Shown piece by piece: positions 1-5,077 of a stretch of DNA of 5,077 nucleotides. Origin of the DNA: Hyphomonas sp. (GTDB taxonomy: Bacteria > Pseudomonadota > Alphaproteobacteria > Caulobacterales > Hyphomonadaceae). The stretch lies in contig JARFRJ010000381.1 in assembly GCA_029287305.1 (NCBI GenBank), positions 1 to 5,077 on the forward strand, given 5' to 3'. Position 1 is the stretch's first letter. Each line of letters starts with the position of its first letter. Both the position numbers and the translations under genes were made by a program. The notes under the pieces are model-generated. The model saw only the letters and a program-made list of their open reading frames with translations. It had not been told where the DNA came from and ran no database searches.

Positions 1-87
1 GCCCAAAGCGATATGGCCGCAGATGCCGACATTGTCGACGCTGACTTTGAAGAAGTCCCCGATGAGGATGAAAAGAAAAGCGCCTAG
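1..87 (+). CDS. dnaK: Chaperone DnaK (Hsp70), C-terminal end only
   Basis: Frame 1 is open from the window edge to a TAG stop at 85-87 and gives 28 residues containing ADIVDADFEEV followed by an acidic and lysine-rich end (PDEDEKKSA). The pattern V-DA-D/E-FEEV plus a charged tail is the conserved extreme C terminus of bacterial DnaK, the ATP-dependent cytosolic Hsp70 that works with DnaJ and GrpE. Only the disordered tail is visible; the ATPase and substrate-binding domains lie outside the window, so the name rests on this short signature. No dnaJ follows on the same strand: the next gene is ygfA, which converges on this one. The main alternative is an Hsp70 paralogue with the same tail. Confidence 0.8.
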   Translation, partial: AQSDMAADADIVDADFEEVPDEDEKKSA

Positions 88-260
88 GGGTTTTTCTGGA
101 CTTATGAAGCCCCTCCCTCTGTGCGCGGGGGGCATCCCTTAAGGGGATATCCTTGACCCGGGATATATGGGCCCCTATCTGTGGGCCCATATCCTTAAAT
201 AAGGGATGGATACGAAGCCAATTCTGAACGTTTTGGGGTGTGTGTCGCTATGGCCTGAAT
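88..260. other. Convergent gap between dnaK and ygfA
   Basis: This 173-base gap lies between the stop codons of two converging genes. I see no credible reading frame in it. A hairpin begins at the dnaK stop codon: 86-94 (AGGGGTTTT) can pair with 106-114 (GAAGCCCCT) across an 11-base loop, with two G-T pairs. It is not followed by a T run, so it is at best a weak or factor-assisted terminator. A larger inverted repeat at 134-207 is listed separately. Any transcription end for dnaK and ygfA must be in or beyond this gap, but no classical intrinsic terminator is evident on either strand. Confidence 0.6.
134..207. repeat. Large imperfect inverted repeat after dnaK
   Basis: The inner arms are perfect over ten bases: ATATGGGCCC at 165-174 and GGGCCCATAT at 183-192, with an 8-base loop (CTATCTGT). 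The outer arms ATCCCTTA (134-141) and TAAGGGAT (200-207) are also perfect, and the bases next to them (142-150 against 190-196) pair partly with bulges. The ATAT of the right inner arm can pair with either side, so alternative folds compete. Being almost symmetrical, the element could fold in RNA from either strand and may act as a bidirectional 3'-end stabiliser for both converging transcripts. No T tract follows on either side. The role is inferred; the pairing is seen. Confidence 0.6.
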
Positions 261-830
261 TTATTCTGCAAACAGGATTGCACACTCATCTGTGACCAGC
301 CAATCCAGCTTTTCATCATGAGGCTCGATGGGCAATGTTGCCTGTATCTGTTCAAAATAGCCAATCCCGCAAGCGATCACGTCGCCCGTCTGGCGCAGAT
401 TTGACAATGTGCGATCATAATGGCCTTGACCATAGCCGAGCCGATGGCCCTGACGGTCTACCCCCAAAAGCGGCACCAGAATAAAATCTGGCCGGATCAG
501 GGCTGCGTGTCCGTAAGGTTCCTGCAAGCCAAATTGGCCTTTTTGCAAAGCCTCACCAAAGGTCCAGCGGTGAAAATCGACAGGCCCATCTGGGGTGATG
601 CGTGGCAAGGCGAGCTGCGCCCCTAAAGCCTGCAAATGGCGCAAGAGAGGACGCGGATCAATTTCGCTGCCAATCGGATAATAACCCGCCACCACGCGGC
701 TTTGCCAGTCATAATGTGAGGCCGGAAAGGCGTCTATCAGCTTCTCTGAGGCGTCAGGACGCGCGGCTGAGGCTGTCGCTCTTATCGCTTTCAACTTTGC
801 GCGTAATCGGGTCTTTTGCGAGGATGACAT
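261..830 (-). CDS. ygfA: 5-formyltetrahydrofolate cyclo-ligase
   Basis: This 189-residue protein matches the family in length and motifs. The enzyme (5,10-methenyltetrahydrofolate synthetase) uses ATP to turn 5-formyltetrahydrofolate into 5,10-methenyltetrahydrofolate in the cytosol, returning it to the one-carbon pool. Visible landmarks are a basic N-terminal helix (KTRLRAKLKAIR, 6-17), GYYPIGSEID (49-58), LALPRI (73-78), FGLQEP (100-105), and the nucleotide/folate-binding stretch PDFILVPLLGVD (114-125) with LGYGQGHYDR (131-140), the last being the family's GYGxGxYDR motif. LPIEPHDEKLDWLVTDE (166-182) is the usual C-terminal signature. The ATG at 830 leaves a complete N-terminal helix; only a weak purine stretch (AGGG) precedes it. 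The 6S RNA lies upstream on the same strand, so the mRNA may be made by read-through from that promoter, as known for ssrS-ygfA in Escherichia coli. Confidence 0.95.
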   Translation of the reverse strand: MSSSQKTRLRAKLKAIRATASAARPDASEKLIDAFPASHYDWQSRVVAGYYPIGSEIDPRPLLRHLQALGAQLALPRITPDGPVDFHRWTFGEALQKGQFGLQEPYGHAALIRPDFILVPLLGVDRQGHRLGYGQGHYDRTLSNLRQTGDVIACGIGYFEQIQATLPIEPHDEKLDWLVTDECAILFAE

Positions 831-897
831 GAGTTGCGCCCTATTTAAGCCCCTACCTGCCTGGGTCTCTATGTGTGCTTTTTGCGCAGCTCAATTG

Positions 898-930
898 GCG
901 CTTTTGCGCACCTGCCCTTTTGGGTGGTGC
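898..930 (-). other. Two small hairpins just 3' of 6S RNA
   Basis: On the minus strand, directly after the 6S closing stem, GCACC (930-926) pairs with GGTGC (912-908), with an inner CCC/GGG stem closed by AAAA. A second hairpin, GCGC-AAAA-GCGC (909-898), overlaps its last two bases, so the two compete slightly. Neither is followed by a T run. They could slow the polymerase, or mark where a 6S-ygfA precursor is cut to release mature 6S RNA. That function is inference. Confidence 0.4.
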
Positions 931-1091
931 GACGACAACCACAGATACCGTCGGGGGTTTGATATTCCCATCGACCCAGCTTGCTAGGTGGGCGCCGTAT
1001 ATCCGGGACCACGATCCCGGTCAGGGACAGCTCCCTGATGGTAATGTAAGGTCGCTGGAATAATTGCCCGACATGCATCGCAGCTGCCGTC
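931..1091 (-). ncRNA. ssrS: 6S RNA
   Basis: 6S RNA imitates an open promoter and holds the housekeeping sigma factor-RNA polymerase holoenzyme in stationary phase. I infer it here from position and fold. It lies upstream of ygfA on the same strand, the classical place for ssrS in proteobacteria. On the minus strand the 5' end (1091-1080, GACGGCAGCTGC) pairs with the 3' end (942-931, GTGGTTGTCGTC) over 12 consecutive pairs including G-U. The helix continues with GAT/ATC (1079-1077/946-944) and TGTCGGG/CCCGACG (1073-1067/955-949). Further in, ATTCC (1062-1058) and GACC (1053-1050) can pair with GGAAT and GGTC in 968-964 and 977-974. The interior holds hairpins CAGGGA-GCTG-TCCCTG (1037-1022) and CCGGGA-TCGTGG-TCCCGG (1020-1003). 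AGCAAGCTGGG near 985-975 resembles a conserved stretch of alphaproteobacterial 6S RNA as I remember it. About 161 nt is normal. Exact ends are uncertain by a few bases. Confidence 0.85.
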
Positions 1092-1097
1092 TTAGTC

Positions 1098-1126
1098 TAT
1101 ATAGCGGGTCTGCCGTGCAAATGAAA
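1098..1126 (-). promoter_or_regulatory. Candidate promoter for 6S RNA (and ygfA)
   Basis: On the minus strand TTTCAT (1126-1121) and TATATA (1103-1098) are separated by 17 bases. The -10 box sits in CTATATAG and would start transcription near 1091, which is where the 6S closing stem begins. This agreement is the main support. The -35 box is a weak match, and TTGCAC overlaps the spacer at a spacing too short to use. The 112-base gap between this RNA and the carA stop codon contains no other gene and no clear hairpin terminator, although a T run is present at about 1147-1152 on the minus strand. Confidence 0.5.
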
Positions 1127-1203
1127 GCAAACCCACGCAGCTTTCCTAAAAAATGATATGGGTCTGTCGCGCTCTCTGGCTGATAAGGAACCTGTCCGCC
1201 GCT

Positions 1204-2397
1204 TTATCTCTTAGTGCTAGCGCGATAGGTGGCGATAAGATCACCAAAGCGTTGGAAGAGATAGAAACTGTCCTGCGGACCGGGGCTCGCTTCGGGATGA
1301 TGCTGGACAGAAATGATCGGCTTATCCTTGACGCTGAGCCCGCAATTGCTGCCATCAAATAAAGAGATATGGCTTTCTTCCACACCTGCTGGAAGACTGT
1401 CGCGATCGACTGTAAAGCCATGATTCATAGAGACAATTTCAACCTTATCGGTTGTAAAGTCTTTGACCGGGTGATTGGCTCCATGATGGCCTTGGCTCAT
1501 TTTTTGTGTCCTAGCCCCCAGCGCGAGCGCCAATATCTGATGCCCGAGACATATGCCCAGAATTGGAATATCTGCCGCGATAAGCTGTTTAATCGTATCC
1601 CCGCAGCGCTTGAAACTTGCCGCTGGGTCCCCCGGTCCATTGGACAGAACGATCCCATCTGGTTTTAAAGCCATAATTTCGTCAAAAGCGGCGCTGCCAT
1701 TTATAATCGTCGCCTCTGCCCCAATCTCAGCCAGATTACGCAAAATATTCTTTTTGACCCCAAAATCCATCACCACAATATGATGTTTAGCGATTGCAGG
1801 GCCCACGGGCTGCATGTCTGTATCTAATAAGGGCTCTTTATGCGTAAACGGATCGGCTTGGCTGACAGTTTGCGCAAGATCAGCATTTTCAAGGCCCGGC
1901 CACGCTCTAGCGCGCTGGCTCAGCGCATCAACATCAAAATCGCCCTCAGGGGCATGAACAAGCGTGGCTTTGGGCATGCCGTTCAGACGGATATATTTGG
2001 TCAAGGCGCGCGTATCGACGCCGGAAATGGCAATTAATCCTGCATCGGCGAGCCATTGATCGAAAGATTTTTGCGCGCGCCAATTGGACGGGGCAGTGAT
2101 CGGCTCGCGTATGATCGCTCCAATCGCAGCCTGACGACCCGCCTCTGTACTGTTTTCATTATCCCATTCATTCACGCCGACATTGCCGATATGCGGAAAG
2201 GTGAAAAGCACAATCTGCTCGGCATAGGACGGATCGGTAAGGATTTCCTGATAGCCTGTCATCGCCGTATTGAAACACAGCTCCCCGGTTGCGACACCAA
2301 TCTTGCCGTGTCCGCGCCCGGTAAAGACCTGCCCATCGGCCAGCACAATTGCACCCGTTATCGCGGTTTTAACTTGTAAAGCGCCAGTCTCTGTCAT
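1204..2397 (-). CDS. carA: Carbamoyl-phosphate synthase small (glutaminase) subunit
   Basis: CarA hydrolyses glutamine and passes ammonia through a tunnel to the large subunit CarB, which makes carbamoyl phosphate for arginine and pyrimidines. The 397 residues compare with 382 in Escherichia coli. The N-terminal CPSase_sm_chain domain covers about 14-145, with [25 protein letters not shown] sequence near 24-44, [12 protein letters not shown] (47-58) and [12 protein letters not shown] (126-137). The class I glutaminase domain covers about 205-390: LSNGPGDP (251-258), the nucleophile Cys283 in GICLGHQ (281-287), MNHGF (324-328), and His367 and Glu369 in HHPEASPGP (366-374). The 84-residue gap from Cys to His equals that in E. 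coli (269 to 353), so the triad is intact. The ATG at 2397 has GAGGAG nine bases upstream. carB is not adjacent in this window. The gene diverges from yqeY and precedes 6S RNA on the same strand. Confidence 0.98.
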   Translation of the reverse strand: MTETGALQVKTAITGAIVLADGQVFTGRGHGKIGVATGELCFNTAMTGYQEILTDPSYAEQIVLFTFPHIGNVGVNEWDNENSTEAGRQAAIGAIIREPITAPSNWRAQKSFDQWLADAGLIAISGVDTRALTKYIRLNGMPKATLVHAPEGDFDVDALSQRARAWPGLENADLAQTVSQADPFTHKEPLLDTDMQPVGPAIAKHHIVVMDFGVKKNILRNLAEIGAEATIINGSAAFDEIMALKPDGIVLSNGPGDPAASFKRCGDTIKQLIAADIPILGICLGHQILALALGARTQKMSQGHHGANHPVKDFTTDKVEIVSMNHGFTVDRDSLPAGVEESHISLFDGSNCGLSVKDKPIISVQHHPEASPGPQDSFYLFQRFGDLIATYRASTKR

Positions 2398-2406
2398 ATT
2401 TATAGG

Positions 2407-2412
2407 CTCCTC
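2407..2412 (-). promoter_or_regulatory. Ribosome binding site of carA
   Basis: GAGGAG on the minus strand lies nine bases before the carA ATG. It is the strongest Shine-Dalgarno match among the intact genes here and supports the longest start for carA. Confidence 0.8.
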
Positions 2413-2434
2413 AATGGATGGCGGGCGACCAATT

Positions 2435-2463
2435 TTGATCTGATATATCTATCGGCTCTAAAT
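2435..2463 (+). promoter_or_regulatory. Possible promoter for yqeY
   Basis: TTGATC (2435-2440) and CTAAAT (2458-2463) are spaced by 17 bases, and a start near 2470 would leave a leader of about 50 bases before yqeY. Its -10 box overlaps the proposed carA -10 box on the other strand, so the two would compete. The match is by eye and the -10 box is weak. Confidence 0.3.
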
Positions 2464-2484
2464 CCATTGTCCTGAATGCGTCAA
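2457..2484 (-). promoter_or_regulatory. Possible promoter for carA
   Basis: On the minus strand TTGACG (2484-2479) and TTTAGA (2462-2457) are spaced by 16 bases. Transcription would start near 2450, giving a leader of roughly 50 bases containing the carA ribosome binding site. The -35 box is good and the -10 box is moderate. No operator or attenuator is clear in the leader. Confidence 0.35.
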
Positions 2485-2520
2485 GCCGTCTTGCAGGACC
2501 ATATTGGAGTTATATCAATT

Positions 2521-3036
2521 ATGCCAGAACAAGCGGTCAACTTATTGTCTTTGCGTGATACGCTTGCTGAGGCTCTGACCCATTCTATACAGAGCGACCC
2601 TGACAGTGTCGAAACCGCCACACTCAGACTGATCCAATGCGCCATAGGGGACCGCGATGCCCTGGCTCGCGAGCAGGGCGAGTGTCAAGGCTGTCCGGAT
2701 AAGCATGTTTATGATCTTTTACAGGTTATGGCCGAACAACGCCGTCAATCTGCCAACCAATATGATGAAAGTGGCCGGATTGAAGAGGCCGAACGCGAAC
2801 GTGCCGAGCTTGCGATTATAGAGAGCTATTTACCGCGCAAACTGGACGCAGATGAGCTGAAAAATGCTGTAAGTGAGGTTATTGTGTCGCTTGAGGCGCA
2901 AAAGCTGAAAGACCTAGGTCGCTGTATGAAAGCGTTGAAAGAACGCTTTCCAGGCCGTGTCGAAACGGGCAGCGCGAAATCTGAATTAAGGTCTGCATTG
3001 CAGAATGTAGATGCGGTAAGCCGGTCAGACATGTAG
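2521..3036 (+). CDS. yqeY: GatB/YqeY domain protein
   Basis: This 171-residue protein belongs to the YqeY family, related to the C-terminal tRNA-binding helical domain of the amidotransferase subunit GatB. The free-standing protein's function is not established, though an RNA- or tRNA-linked role is suspected. Family landmarks are LRDTLAEAL (11-19), TATLRLIQCAIGDRD (32-46), QVMAEQRRQSANQY (68-81), AERERAELAIIESYLPRKL (90-108) and DLGRCMKALKERFPGR (131-146). An ATG at 2476 in the same frame is rejected: it has no Shine-Dalgarno sequence, lies almost on the predicted start of transcription, and adds 15 residues unlike the family. The ATG at 2521 has GGAG 11 bases upstream. The protein is still slightly longer than the usual 148-155 residues, mostly as a 10-residue N-terminal lead and a short C-terminal tail. 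It precedes dnaG, as commonly seen in alphaproteobacteria. Confidence 0.93.
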   Translation: MPEQAVNLLSLRDTLAEALTHSIQSDPDSVETATLRLIQCAIGDRDALAREQGECQGCPDKHVYDLLQVMAEQRRQSANQYDESGRIEEAERERAELAIIESYLPRKLDADELKNAVSEVIVSLEAQKLKDLGRCMKALKERFPGRVETGSAKSELRSALQNVDAVSRSDM

Positions 3037-3045
3037 ACCCTGAAT

Positions 3046-3116
3046 GAGGCTCAAAAGAGCTTCTGGGAGGAGGGGGTAGGTCGCCTTGTGCGCTCTTCTT
3101 AAGTCTGTTTTGAGTC
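3046..3116 (+). other. Competing hairpins in the yqeY-dnaG gap
   Basis: The 124-base gap holds a local hairpin, GAGGCTC (3046-3052) with GAGCTTC (3057-3063) around an AAAA loop. The same left arm can instead pair at a distance: GGCTCAAAA (3048-3056) with TTTTGAGTC (3108-3116, one G-T pair), and AAGAGC (3055-3060) with GCTCTT (3092-3097). Between the arms is a purine-rich run (GGGAGGAGGGGG, 3065-3076). No T run follows the local hairpin, so it is not a standard terminator. The element would sit in the yqeY 3' untranslated region and might modulate read-through into dnaG. Confidence 0.35.
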
Positions 3117-3125
3117 AGAAAATCA

Positions 3126-3154
3126 TTTTCACTTTGTCCAAAAAAGCATAAAAT
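3126..3154 (+). promoter_or_regulatory. Candidate dnaG promoter giving a leaderless start
   Basis: TTTTCA (3126-3131) and TAAAAT (3149-3154) are separated by 17 bases in an A/T-rich tract. The -10 box lies only six bases before the dnaG ATG (3161), so transcription would begin at or within a base or two of the start codon. No Shine-Dalgarno sequence is present in 3140-3160. The two facts together suggest leaderless dnaG mRNA, a form known in alphaproteobacteria. Confidence 0.45.
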
Positions 3155-3160
3155 AGCCTT

Positions 3161-4957
3161 ATGAGCCAAACCCGCCTGCCTGATGGCTTTATTGCCGAAC
3201 TGAAAGACCGTCTGCGCCTGTCGGATATTGTCGGACGTAAGGTAAAGCTGAAACGTCAGGGCAAGGCCTTTGTCGGCCTGTCGCCTTTCACCTCTGAGAA
3301 AACCCCAAGCTTTTATGTCCATGACACAGAAGGCTTTTTCAAATGTTTCTCCTCAGGCCTTGGCGGCGATGCAATCAAATTTATTCAGGAGACCGAGCGC
3401 CTGTCCTTTATGGACGCGGTTGAAAAACTTGCCGATGAGGTGGGTATGGCTTTGCCAAAAGCCACACCAGAGAGCCGCGCCGTTTACGATAAGCGCCAAC
3501 GCCTTTATGCCGCGTGCGAAGAGGCGGCCCTGTTTTTCACGGCCAGCTTACACGATCAGAGCGGCCATATCGCCCGAAAATATCTGGAAAAACGCGGTCT
3601 GGAGGCGGCCAGTTGGGCCCGGCATCGGCTCGGCTATGCGCCCGATGAGTGGCGCAGCCTGATCACCCATCTGACCCAAAAGGGATTTTCTCAAAGCGAA
3701 ATCATTGAGGCGGGCCTTGCTGTGTCCAAACCCGGTCAAAGTGCGCCTTATGACAGATTTCGCGGGCGGCTTATTTTTCCGATTGCGGACATAAAGGGCC
3801 GGGTGATCGCCTTTGGGGGGCGGGCCCTGGAACCAGATGCCAAGCCCAAATACCTCAATTCCTCTGATACGGAACTGTTTCATAAAAGCCAGGTCCTCTA
3901 TCGCTATAAGCAAGCGCGAGAGGCCTATGGGGGCTCATCGGCCAGCGGTCTGATTGTCTGCGAAGGCTATATGGATGCGATTGCTCTGAGCGAGGCGGGG
4001 TTTGACCATGCTGTGGCTCCGCTCGGCACAGCTTTGACTGAAGCCCAGCTCGGCCTGGTTTGGCGCGCCGGATCAGAGCCTATTTTATGCTTTGATGGCG
4101 ATGCGGCGGGCCTGAATGCTGCCTATCGTTCCATTGATCGGGCCTTACCCCTGCTTGAGCCAGGTAAAAGCCTTTTCTTTGCTCTTATGCCGCAAGGCCT
4201 GGACCCGGATGATGTTTTGCGCTTGCAAGGAATAAAAGCGATGTCAGGCCTGCTGGAGGCAAGCTTGTCCTTATGTGATTTATTGTGGCAGCGTGAACGG
4301 GACAGGGAAGCCTTGAACACGCCCGAGCGCCAAGCCGGTTTGGAGCAAAGACTGAACCAGGCGGTGCAAAGCATTCAGCATGCGCAGGTCAAATCCGCCT
4401 ATCAGCGTGATCTGCGTGAGCGTATGCGCACACATTTCTGGCAAAAAAATCGCGGCCTTAAAGCCAAATCCGAGACCCATAGCCTGAGATCGCAAGCCAA
4501 GCTAAGAGGGCTCGGATTAATCGCTTATGCCATTGATAATCCTGGGCTTATTGAAGAGGGATATGAATTGCTTGCGGCTGTAACTTTACCAGACAAGGAT
4601 GTTGAACATATCAGAAACTGTATTTTTGATATACTTCATGCCGATCTTCCCCTTGACCGAAAGGCTGTCAGCACCCATTTAAAACAGTCTGGACAAATCC
4701 GCGCGTTAAAATTGCTTCAATCTTATCCCCACGCTCCGCTTATCCGCCCGGATGAACCCGAAGCTAGGGATTGGCTAATCGCCTTGCAGCAACAAACAGC
4801 GCTTGGAAACGCGGCGCAGGGGAGTGTTATAACAGCCAATATGAGCGGCTCTGAATCCACACTCGCTTGGAAGCGCTTGCATAAGCGCGTCGCAGAGCGC
4901 CAGGCCCTCAAGCAGCGTCTTCATGATGCTGACAAAGCCTCATCAGACCCTGATTAG
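3161..4957 (+). CDS. dnaG: DNA primase with degenerate zinc-binding domain
   Basis: DnaG makes the short RNA primers that start Okazaki fragments and acts with the replicative helicase DnaB. At 598 residues it is close to the usual bacterial length. The N-terminal CHC2-type domain (about 1-100) keeps its framework, including EKTPSF (46-51) and GGDAIKFIQETERLSF (68-83). However, the four zinc ligands of E. coli (Cys40, His43, Cys61, Cys64) correspond here to Ser41, Thr44, Cys62 and Ser65, so zinc is probably not bound there. The RNA polymerase core (about 110-360) is intact: RFRGRLIFPI (199-208), KPKYLNS (228-234), then the TOPRIM motifs EGYMD (268-272), FDGDAAG (311-317) and GLDPDDVL (346-353), with metal ligands Glu268, Asp312, Asp314, Asp348 and Asp350. 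The remainder (about 430-598) should contain the poorly conserved helicase-binding domain. The ATG at 3161 has no ribosome binding site. Confidence 0.98.
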   Translation: MSQTRLPDGFIAELKDRLRLSDIVGRKVKLKRQGKAFVGLSPFTSEKTPSFYVHDTEGFFKCFSSGLGGDAIKFIQETERLSFMDAVEKLADEVGMALPKATPESRAVYDKRQRLYAACEEAALFFTASLHDQSGHIARKYLEKRGLEAASWARHRLGYAPDEWRSLITHLTQKGFSQSEIIEAGLAVSKPGQSAPYDRFRGRLIFPIADIKGRVIAFGGRALEPDAKPKYLNSSDTELFHKSQVLYRYKQAREAYGGSSASGLIVCEGYMDAIALSEAGFDHAVAPLGTALTEAQLGLVWRAGSEPILCFDGDAAGLNAAYRSIDRALPLLEPGKSLFFALMPQGLDPDDVLRLQGIKAMSGLLEASLSLCDLLWQRERDREALNTPERQAGLEQRLNQAVQSIQHAQVKSAYQRDLRERMRTHFWQKNRGLKAKSETHSLRSQAKLRGLGLIAYAIDNPGLIEEGYELLAAVTLPDKDVEHIRNCIFDILHADLPLDRKAVSTHLKQSGQIRALKLLQSYPHAPLIRPDEPEARDWLIALQQQTALGNAAQGSVITANMSGSESTLAWKRLHKRVAERQALKQRLHDADKASSDPD

Positions 4958-4971
4958 ATACGTGATAATCA
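4951..4971. repeat. Inverted repeat across the dnaG stop codon
   Basis: TGATTA (4951-4956) and TAATCA (4966-4971) are perfect inverted arms around nine bases. The stem is A/T-rich and no T run follows directly, so it is unlikely to be a terminator. It could be a protein-binding site ahead of rpoD, or chance. Confidence 0.25.
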
Positions 4972-5012
4972 AACCTTAATTATATTTTGTACAGACACCA
5001 CCGATCCAGCGC

Positions 5013-5017
5013 AGGAG
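5013..5017 (+). promoter_or_regulatory. Ribosome binding site of the last gene
   Basis: AGGAG lies ten bases before the ATG at 5028. It supports that start and contrasts with dnaG upstream, which has none. Confidence 0.7.
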
Positions 5018-5027
5018 CAATATAAAT

Positions 5028-5077
5028 ATGGCAACAGCCAAGGCAAAGTCCGTGAAAACAACAAGCGCAAAACCCCC
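5028..5077 (+). CDS. rpoD: Probable RpoD sigma factor, N-terminal start only
   Basis: Only the first 16 codons and two bases are present, reading MATAKAKSVKTTSAKP. This Ala/Lys/Thr-rich opening matches the low-complexity N-terminal lead seen in several alphaproteobacterial housekeeping sigma factors, but it has no diagnostic motif. The identification depends mainly on position: rpoD follows dnaG in most proteobacteria. The start has AGGAG at a good distance, and the gene begins 70 bases after the dnaG stop codon, so it may be co-transcribed with dnaG or have its own promoter in that A/T-rich gap. If it is RpoD, it is the subunit whose holoenzyme the 6S RNA of this window would bind. Another lysine-rich protein remains possible. 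Confidence 0.65.
   Translation, partial: MATAKAKSVKTTSAKP

Noticed and set aside
88..260. A dnaJ remnant or small gene after dnaK
   Set aside because: No frame shows J-domain residues such as HPD, and the gap is dominated by inverted repeats rather than codon-like sequence.
869..1078. 69-codon open frame on the minus strand between ygfA and carA
   Set aside because: It lies almost entirely within the 6S RNA and its 3' hairpins, has no recognisable protein motif and no convincing ribosome binding site. The RNA fold explains the conservation-like structure better.
1840..2379. Plus-strand open frames opposite carA
   Set aside because: They run antisense to a fully conserved carA with intact catalytic residues and show no recognisable protein features.
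2476..2520. Longer yqeY start at 2476
   Set aside because: No Shine-Dalgarno sequence, unlike the family N terminus, and almost on the predicted transcription start. The ATG at 2521 is better supported.
3548..3913. 121-codon open frame antisense to dnaG
   Set aside because: It is a shadow of the dnaG reading frame, with no motif and no independent signal; the sense protein is clearly a primase across this whole stretch.
4724..4733. DnaA-box-like sequence TTATCCCCA
   Set aside because: One mismatch to the consensus, single copy, inside dnaG coding sequence, with no cluster or A/T-rich unwinding region nearby.

Overview
The window reads as ordinary core chromosome of an alphaproteobacterium of moderate G+C content (roughly the low fifties by eye). 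Three things point there. The order carA (leftward) / yqeY-dnaG-rpoD (rightward) is familiar in that class. A 6S RNA sits directly upstream of the 5-formyltetrahydrofolate cyclo-ligase gene. GANTC, the CcrM methylation site of that class, is strongly depleted. The DnaG primase has a degenerate zinc-binding motif (GLSPF...CFSSG) that recalls Caulobacter/Hyphomonas-type primases from memory. No mobile element, CRISPR array, tRNA, rRNA or defence-like cluster is visible, and I found no new multi-gene system.

Layout from left to right. Bases 1-87 are the 3' end of a rightward gene whose tail looks like DnaK. A 173-base gap follows (88-260) with a large imperfect inverted repeat. The leftward ygfA gene (261-830) comes next, and upstream of it on the same strand lies a structured region (about 931-1091) that I identify as 6S RNA, with a candidate promoter at 1098-1126. 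Leftward carA (1204-2397) follows. A short divergent control region (2398-2520) separates carA from rightward yqeY (2521-3036), dnaG (3161-4957) and the first 17 codons of a gene that is probably rpoD (from 5028).

How the parts relate. dnaG and rpoD, preceded here by yqeY, form the alphaproteobacterial version of the macromolecular-synthesis cluster, linking replication priming with the housekeeping sigma factor. 6S RNA binds the RNA polymerase holoenzyme containing that sigma factor, so a regulator of it lies in the same window. carA supplies carbamoyl phosphate for arginine and pyrimidine synthesis. ygfA returns 5-formyltetrahydrofolate to the one-carbon pool.

The points most worth a second look are the loss of three of four canonical zinc ligands in DnaG, a dnaG start that looks leaderless, the 6S RNA placed behind carA, competing helices in the yqeY-dnaG gap, the inverted repeat after dnaK, and GANTC scarcity.
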